Below are positions 1-3,959 of a stretch of DNA of 6,627 nt, one piece after another (position 1 is the first letter of the stretch; every line of letters begins with the position of its first letter). The stretch is from an uncultured Eubacteriales bacterium (lineage in GTDB: Bacteria; Bacillota; Clostridia; Oscillospirales; CAG-272): contig CAKSSY010000082.1 in the NCBI GenBank assembly GCA_934489945.1, positions 1 through 6,627 of the forward strand. The letters run 5' to 3'. The notes beneath the pieces are model-generated. The model made no database searches and was not told where the DNA came from. It saw nothing but the letters and a program-made list of their open reading frames with translations. A program made the position numbers and the translations under genes.

Positions 1-758
1 CCCTTATATACCTCATCCATACAAGCACTCCGTGCAAGAATGGAAACCCCCATATCCTTTCTTACCAAATCCTTAATGGTGGCAATATTGTCCACTTCCA
101 TAATAATATTAAAGTCCGAAATGGATTCGTTGATACTTTCCAATGTAGACTCAAACAAACTTCGGGTCGCGGACTGCGGCAACCGCAAAATCATCCGCTC
201 CCGCTTCAATTCGTTCAATGTCACCAGATTCTGCCTGGAAAGCGGGTTTTCGTTTGCAATTACGCATACCAGATAATCGGTATCCAGCATAATGGAAGAA
301 TACCGTTCGCCTTGCGGTTTCCCCTCCACAATCGCTAAATCTATTTCATAATTTTCCAGTTTTTCATAAAGATTTTTTATAGTATCAGTAATCAAAGTTA
401 TACCGACACCACTGTTTTCACTGCTGTATTTTGCCAAAACTTCTGTCATAATATTGCTCTCGGAGGTATGCGTAATTCCGATGCGAAGATTGGTTAATTG
501 ACGTTCCACATTGGAAATTTCCGTTCGCATTTTCTCCTGCATCGCGTGAAAACGATGCGCGTATTTGATAACAATTTCCCCTTGTATCGTCGGCAAAACC
601 TCGTTTTTTCCGCGAACAAACAATCGCGTCCCCAGTTCTTCCTCCAATTGACGAATATGATGACTGACCGCCGGCTGTGTCAGGGATAGCATCTCCGCCG
701 CTTTGGTAAAATTCCGTTTCTCTGCCAAAGCCAGAACCGTCTCATATCTTGCGTCCAT
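1..758 (-). CDS. LysR-family transcriptional regulator, C-terminus cut by window edge
   Basis: Read on the minus strand from ATG at 758-756, this frame stays open to base 1, giving 252 complete codons. LysR proteins are usually about 290-300 residues, so some 40-50 C-terminal residues lie outside. Residues 1-60 form the typical winged helix-turn-helix (MDARYETVLALAEKRNFTKA, then a recognition helix with TQPAVSHHIRQLEEELGTRLF). From about residue 90 (LRIGITHTSESN) the inducer-binding domain begins. The start is fixed by an in-frame TAA at 767-765, only three codons upstream, and by the HTH beginning at once. Two purine boxes precede it, one 2 nt and one 10 nt from the ATG. It is divergent from the antiporter gene, a common arrangement in which LysR proteins control the neighbour and themselves in response to a small molecule. 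The ligand cannot be inferred. Family assignment is firm; the target is an inference. Confidence 0.93.
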   Translation of the reverse strand, partial: MDARYETVLALAEKRNFTKAAEMLSLTQPAVSHHIRQLEEELGTRLFVRGKNEVLPTIQGEIVIKYAHRFHAMQEKMRTEISNVERQLTNLRIGITHTSESNIMTEVLAKYSSENSGVGITLITDTIKNLYEKLENYEIDLAIVEGKPQGERYSSIMLDTDYLVCVIANENPLSRQNLVTLNELKRERMILRLPQSATRSLFESTLESINESISDFNIIMEVDNIATIKDLVRKDMGVSILARSACMDEVYK

Positions 759-875
759 TGCTCCTTATCTCCATTTATTCAATTTTTTTATCATTTTACA
801 AAAAATTATTATTTGCATTTATTGATGAATTAGTGTATCATATTAAAAAACAAATGTCAAGGGGGGAAGACCAAT
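759..875. promoter_or_regulatory. Divergent intergenic control region between the LysR gene and the antiporter gene
   Basis: This 117-bp gap is much more AT-rich than the flanking genes and must hold the 5' control signals of both divergent genes. For the plus strand a plausible promoter is listed separately. For the minus strand only a weak candidate -10 (TAAAAT, read from 798 to 793) is visible, without a convincing -35. A short dyad TGAT-N10-ATCA (823-840) overlaps the plus-strand -10 and could be part of a LysR-type site, but AT-rich DNA offers many such matches, so this is only a suggestion. Confidence 0.5.
813..841 (+). promoter_or_regulatory. Candidate sigma-70/A promoter of the antiporter operon
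   Basis: TTGCAT (813-818) and TATCAT (836-841) are separated by exactly 17 bp. The -10 matches consensus at five of six positions and the -35 at three. The predicted transcript would start near 848, leaving a leader of about 28 nt that contains the ribosome site at 861-869. The weak -35 would fit a promoter needing an activator such as the divergent LysR protein, but that is inference. Confidence 0.45.
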
Positions 876-878
876 TTG
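861..878 (+). promoter_or_regulatory. Ribosome binding site that decides a TTG start
   Basis: GGGGGGAAG at 861-869 lies about 6-9 nt before TTG at 876-878. An in-frame TAG at 831 closes the frame upstream and no ATG or GTG lies between it and the TTG. The first in-frame ATG is 23 codons further on, inside the first membrane helix. The TTG is therefore the best start. Confidence 0.75.
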
Positions 879-2333
879 TCTGAAATTTATACATCTCTTC
901 GTGAATCGTCTCCGGTTGCCGTCGTTATCATTTCCGTTGCTTTCATGCTGTTCATCGGATTTGCCATGACACGGATCACCAAAAGACTGAAATTGCCCAA
1001 TGTTACCGCCTATATCATCGCCGGCATTCTGATCGGTCCCTATTGCTTGGATTTGGTTGCCGCAGAAGTCCTGAGCGGAATGGAATTTATCGCGGACATA
1101 TCCTTGGCATTCATCGCATTCGGAACCGGAGAATACTTCCGACTGTCCGTCATCCGTCAAAACGGCTGGCGAGTGGTCATTATCACCGTCATGGAAGCAC
1201 TTTTGGCTTCCGTCTTTCTTTTCGTTCTTACCTATTGGATTCTCGGACTGAATCTTGCTTTTTCGATCGTGCTTGCTTCTCTCGGCGCGGCAACCGCGCC
1301 TGCCTCCACCATTATGACCATCCGTCAAACGGGCGCGCGCGGATCGTTTGTCAATACCCTTTTGCAGGTTGTGGCATTGGATGATATTGTCGGACTTGTC
1401 GCCTACAGTATTGCCATCTTTGTTGCCGTCGCCTCTCAAACCGGTGGCGACGCGATCAACGCATGGAGCGTTCTCAAACCGATTCTTCTGAACATCGGAA
1501 TTCTTCTTCTGGGCAGTCTGTTCGGCATCTTTCTGAAACTGCTCATGCCCAAACGCCGCTCCACCGACAACCGCCTTATCATCACCATTGCCACGCTTCT
1601 TGCCTTCTGCGGCGTCTGCACGCTACTGGACATTTCTCCGCTTCTTGGTTGTATGGCTATGGGAACCGTCTATATCAATATTACCGATGATGAAAAAATG
1701 TTCCGACAATTGGAATACTTCAGTCCGCCGATTCTTCTTTTGTTTTTCGTCCGAAGCGGTGCCTGTTTTGATCTGGCGGCTCTGTTCAGTACCTCGGTCT
1801 CGGTCGGAAGCGTTCCTCTTCTGCTGGTAGGAATTTTGTATTTTCTTGTCCGGATTCTCGGAAAATATATCGGCTCCTTTTTGGGTGCCCTTGCCGTACA
1901 CGCATCCCCCGGAATTCGCAACTACCTGGGACTGGCATTGATTCCGCAAGCCGGTGTCGCCATTGGTCTTGCGGCACTCGGGGCACGTACATTGGGCGGA
2001 GATGCCGGAAACGCCTTGCAGACCGTCATCCTTGCTTCCAGTGTTCTTTATGAACTGATCGGACCGGCTTGCGCCAAACTTTCTCTGTATCTTTCCGGCT
2101 CTTACTCTCAAAATATTGAAACACTGGTCTCGGTCGAAGATATAAATTCCGCCACCGGTCAACCGAAAACAGAGGTCGAAAAGCTGATTGAGCGTATTCG
2201 TAAAATTCAGGAAGGGCTCCCTCAGCCTCATCTTCCCTCGGCAGAGGAAAACGAACAGGCTTTCACGGAAGCTGCGGAGGAACAGTCACGAAGCATCAAT
2301 GCTCTGCGCCACTCGCCGGGAAACCGCCATTAA
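876..2333 (+). CDS. CPA2-family monovalent cation/proton antiporter (Na+/H+ exchanger domain)
   Basis: A 485-residue integral membrane protein. Residues about 14-405 are a run of roughly 12-13 hydrophobic helices matching the Na+/H+ exchanger fold, which swaps Na+ or K+ for protons across the cytoplasmic membrane. Visible family marks are the TAPAS segment near 140-144 (the broken helix of the ion site), the ALDD motif with D169-D170, the aspartate pair typical of electrogenic CPA2 antiporters such as NapA, the RILGK motif with K330 that may pair with the aspartates, and IPQAGVAIGLA at 356-366. The hydrophilic tail (about 405-485) contains no TrkA-N or TrkA-C nucleotide-binding domain, unlike KefB/KefC. 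Translation starts at TTG. The MgtC-like gene follows after 54 bp with no terminator between, so the two are probably co-transcribed. The transported ion cannot be told from the sequence. Confidence 0.93.
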   Translation: MSEIYTSLRESSPVAVVIISVAFMLFIGFAMTRITKRLKLPNVTAYIIAGILIGPYCLDLVAAEVLSGMEFIADISLAFIAFGTGEYFRLSVIRQNGWRVVIITVMEALLASVFLFVLTYWILGLNLAFSIVLASLGAATAPASTIMTIRQTGARGSFVNTLLQVVALDDIVGLVAYSIAIFVAVASQTGGDAINAWSVLKPILLNIGILLLGSLFGIFLKLLMPKRRSTDNRLIITIATLLAFCGVCTLLDISPLLGCMAMGTVYINITDDEKMFRQLEYFSPPILLLFFVRSGACFDLAALFSTSVSVGSVPLLLVGILYFLVRILGKYIGSFLGALAVHASPGIRNYLGLALIPQAGVAIGLAALGARTLGGDAGNALQTVILASSVLYELIGPACAKLSLYLSGSYSQNIETLVSVEDINSATGQPKTEVEKLIERIRKIQEGLPQPHLPSAEENEQAFTEAAEEQSRSINALRHSPGNRH

Positions 2334-2387
2334 ACAAACATTGGTTATTTTTTTATTGCATTTTTTCATGAGAAAGGAAGTATACAC

Positions 2388-3119
2388 ATGAACTCACGCA
2401 TTCTGGATCCTCTTGCCGCCTTTTTTCATGCGGAAGCAACCGATTTTTCTTGGATCAGTATTACGATTCGCATTTTATTTTCCGTTCTGATTGCGGCAAT
2501 GATCGGCTGTGAACGTTCCAGCAAACGACATGCCGCCGGACTCCGTACTTTTATTTTCGTTTCACTTGCAGCCACACTTGCTGTCATGCTGGACATTTAT
2601 CTCGGACTCGCCTACAACGGCGGCTCCCCCTCCTTCCTTCTTTCAAGTGCCGCGATTATCGGCATCGCCATCATCGGTGTCAATTCCACTCTGTTCAGCT
2701 CCCGCAGTCAGATTAAAGGATTGACCACCTCGTTCGGACTATGGGCATGCGGTATTTTGGGAATCTCCATTGGTGCCGGATTCTATACGGTTACCCTGAT
2801 TGCTTTTACCGCTTATATGTGCAGTTTGTCCCTTTTACCTTCCTTTGAAACCTATCTGAAAGATCGATCCAATCATTTCGAGATTCACCTGGAACTGAAG
2901 AACGCTTGCCATTTGCAGAGCTTTGTTACCACAATCCGGGAACTCGGAATGAAAATCGATGACATTGAATTGAATCCGGCATATGTGAATTCAGGTTTGA
3001 GCGTTTATTCCGTTTCTGTTTCCATTCGCAGTCCGGAACTCAAAAAATATAAAACTCACACGGAAATTATCGAGGCACTCTCTACTCTGGATTACGTATA
3101 TCACATCGAGCAAATGTGA
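2388..3119 (+). CDS. MgtC/SapB-family membrane protein with C-terminal ACT-like domain
   Basis: A 243-residue protein with about four or five hydrophobic helices between residues 24 and 152 and a soluble C-terminal domain (about 162-243) resembling the ACT-like domain of MgtC relatives. The family signature near the first helix is clear: IGCERSSKRHAAGLRT (39-54), with E42, R43, H48 and the AGLRT stretch. A second match is IKGLTTSFGLWACGILGISI (109-128). The usual GIGFLGAG core between them is altered to GIAIIGVNS (92-100). MgtC proteins are linked to growth at low magnesium and to inhibition of F-type ATPase in pathogens, but many relatives have no known role, so no specific function is assigned. 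AAGGA at 2374-2378 lies 9 nt before the ATG. The gene is second in an operon with the antiporter and is followed by a strong terminator. Confidence 0.88.
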   Translation: MNSRILDPLAAFFHAEATDFSWISITIRILFSVLIAAMIGCERSSKRHAAGLRTFIFVSLAATLAVMLDIYLGLAYNGGSPSFLLSSAAIIGIAIIGVNSTLFSSRSQIKGLTTSFGLWACGILGISIGAGFYTVTLIAFTAYMCSLSLLPSFETYLKDRSNHFEIHLELKNACHLQSFVTTIRELGMKIDDIELNPAYVNSGLSVYSVSVSIRSPELKKYKTHTEIIEALSTLDYVYHIEQM

Positions 3120-3173
3120 CCCAAAATCACAACGAAAAAGTACACCGTCCAATCGATGACTTAAACTGCCAAC

Positions 3174-3222
3174 GCCATCTTGTCTGCCGGTCTTACAACC
3201 GGCAGACAAGATGGCTCTTTTT
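3174..3222 (+). terminator. Rho-independent terminator of the antiporter/MgtC operon
   Basis: A perfect 18-bp inverted repeat (3174-3191 paired with 3198-3215) encloses a six-base loop CTTACA and is followed at once by TCTTTTT (3216-3222). The stem is GC-rich near the loop. Read on the minus strand there is no T-tract after the stem, so it acts in the plus direction only. It lies 54 bp after the MgtC-like stop codon and separates the ion-transport unit from the rex-adhE unit. Confidence 0.93.
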
Positions 3223-3246
3223 ATCGATACATGGTATATCGATAAA
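3220..3246. repeat. Inverted repeat with two TATCGATA cores
   Basis: TTTATCGATA (3220-3229) and TATCGATAAA (3237-3246) form a perfect 10-bp inverted repeat with a 7-bp spacer, CATGGTA. The 8-bp core TATCGATA is itself a palindrome and occurs twice, 15 bp apart. The left arm overlaps the last bases of the terminator T-tract. It could be an operator for an unidentified dimeric regulator upstream of rex or an incidental hairpin. It does not resemble the Rex consensus. Confidence 0.6.
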
Positions 3247-3302
3247 GGCAATACCCATATATCAAACATACAATTCCCAACTTGCCAAAAGTATGTTAAA
3301 AT
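3245..3302 (+). promoter_or_regulatory. Candidate promoter region of the rex-adhE operon
   Basis: Two -10 candidates are visible. TACAAT (3269-3274) matches consensus at five of six positions and has a weak AAGGCA (3245-3250) 18 bp upstream; it would give a leader of about 48 nt. TGTTAAAAT (3294-3302) is an extended -10 of the form TGn-TAAAAT; it would start transcription near 3309, leaving a leader of only about 20 nt. A good -35 look-alike, TTGCCA (3282-3287), is 17 bp from TATCAA, but that spacing would start transcription inside the ribosome site, so it is less likely. The sequence alone does not decide among them. Confidence 0.45.
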
Positions 3303-3310
3303 ACTATCAA
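3293..3310. promoter_or_regulatory. Putative Rex operator upstream of rex
   Basis: ATGTTAA-AATA-CTATCAA fits the published clostridial Rex consensus TTGTTAA-N4-TTAACAA at 11 of 14 specified positions (6 of 7 in the left half, 5 of 7 in the right) with the exact four-base spacer. It overlaps the extended -10 candidate and ends just before the ribosome site, a position where a bound Rex dimer would block transcription. It sits directly in front of a gene encoding Rex, which supports autoregulation. Rex binds such sites when NADH is low and leaves when NADH rises. Confidence 0.65.
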
Positions 3311-3312
3311 GC

Positions 3313-3322
3313 AAGGAGGTGA
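3313..3322 (+). promoter_or_regulatory. Near-perfect Shine-Dalgarno of rex
   Basis: AAGGAGGTGA is complementary to the 3' end of 16S rRNA over its whole length and lies 6-9 nt before the ATG at 3329. It fixes the rex start. Its first bases also belong to a possible leader hairpin (3281-3315). Confidence 0.88.
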
Positions 3323-3328
3323 AGCCGT

Positions 3329-3934
3329 ATGACAGATCGTCCTGTGGCACGGGCAACCCTCGGAAGACTGCCGCTTTATCTGCAATATTTAAGAACTTTG
3401 CCGAAAACCGAAAAAACAATATCGGCAACAGCTATTGCAGCAGCACTTGGACTCGGGGAGGTTCAGGTGCGAAAGGATCTTGCTGCCGTTTGCTCTGCGG
3501 GAAGACCGAAAATCGGATATCCCATACAGGATCTGATCGACATTCTGAAAAAACATCTTGAAAGGGACGCCCTGCGGCAAGCCGTGATTGTCGGAGCCGG
3601 AAAACTCGGATGTGCGTTGTTGGATTTTACGGGTTTTGCCGAATATGGAATCGATATTACAGCGGCATTCGATACTTCACCGCAAAAGACGTTTTCCCCT
3701 TCCGGCAAACCAATTCTTCCCATGTCGGAATTTGACAACTACTGTCGTCTCACCGACATCCGCATCGGCATCATCACCGTTCCGGAAAATGCGGCACAGG
3801 AAGTATGCGACAGAATGATTCGATGCGGCTTTGATGCCGTTTGGAATTTTTCCCCCTGTTCCCTCAAAGTACCGCCCGCCGTCCGTGTGCGGCAGGAAAA
3901 TCTCGCCTTGTCATTCGCCCATTTGATTCAATAA
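3329..3934 (+). CDS. rex: Redox-sensing transcriptional repressor Rex
   Basis: A 201-residue protein, close to the usual length of about 210. Residues 5-75 form the winged-helix DNA-binding domain, with the hallmark QVRKDLA (46-52) of the recognition helix and GYPIQDL after the wing. Residues 83-201 form a Rossmann domain: VIVGAGKLG (86-94) is the GxGxxG dinucleotide loop and AFDTSP (113-118) carries an acidic residue suited to NAD(H) rather than NADP(H). VWNFSP (171-176) and the C-terminal helix (NLALSFAHLI) are also family-typical and relevant to dimer formation. Rex represses fermentation genes when NADH/NAD+ is low and is released by NADH. The start has an excellent ribosome site. adhE follows after 25 bp with no terminator, and a probable Rex operator lies just upstream, so the gene likely controls itself and adhE. 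The FGxxG segment of many Rex wings reads VCSAGRPKIGY here, a modest variation. Confidence 0.96.
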   Translation: MTDRPVARATLGRLPLYLQYLRTLPKTEKTISATAIAAALGLGEVQVRKDLAAVCSAGRPKIGYPIQDLIDILKKHLERDALRQAVIVGAGKLGCALLDFTGFAEYGIDITAAFDTSPQKTFSPSGKPILPMSEFDNYCRLTDIRIGIITVPENAAQEVCDRMIRCGFDAVWNFSPCSLKVPPAVRVRQENLALSFAHLIQ

Positions 3935-3959
3935 AAAAGATACAGAAAGAGGTACCATC

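Noticed and set aside
40..689. Small plus-strand open frames in the first 700 bases
   Set aside because: They are opposite the LysR gene, whose frame is open throughout and gives a full HTH and ligand-domain sequence.
813..841. A Rex site upstream of the antiporter (TTGATGA...TATCA)
   Set aside because: The halves do not fit the TTGTTAA-N4-TTAACAA spacing, and the similarity is only that of AT-rich DNA.
843..1439. A 198-codon minus-strand open frame over the start of the antiporter gene
   Set aside because: Its composition is very hydrophilic and repetitive (Asp, Gly, Asn), mirroring the hydrophobic codons of the opposite membrane protein, and it has no family resemblance.
3174..3215. The long inverted repeat as a mobile-element end or small RNA gene
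   Set aside because: The 18-bp stem with a six-base loop and immediate T-tract just after an operon is fully explained as a terminator; no transposase or target duplication is present.
3282..3310. TTGCCA-17 bp-TATCAA as the rex promoter
   Set aside because: The spacing and -35 look good, but transcription would begin at about 3316, inside the ribosome site, removing part of it. Other -10 candidates upstream are more plausible.
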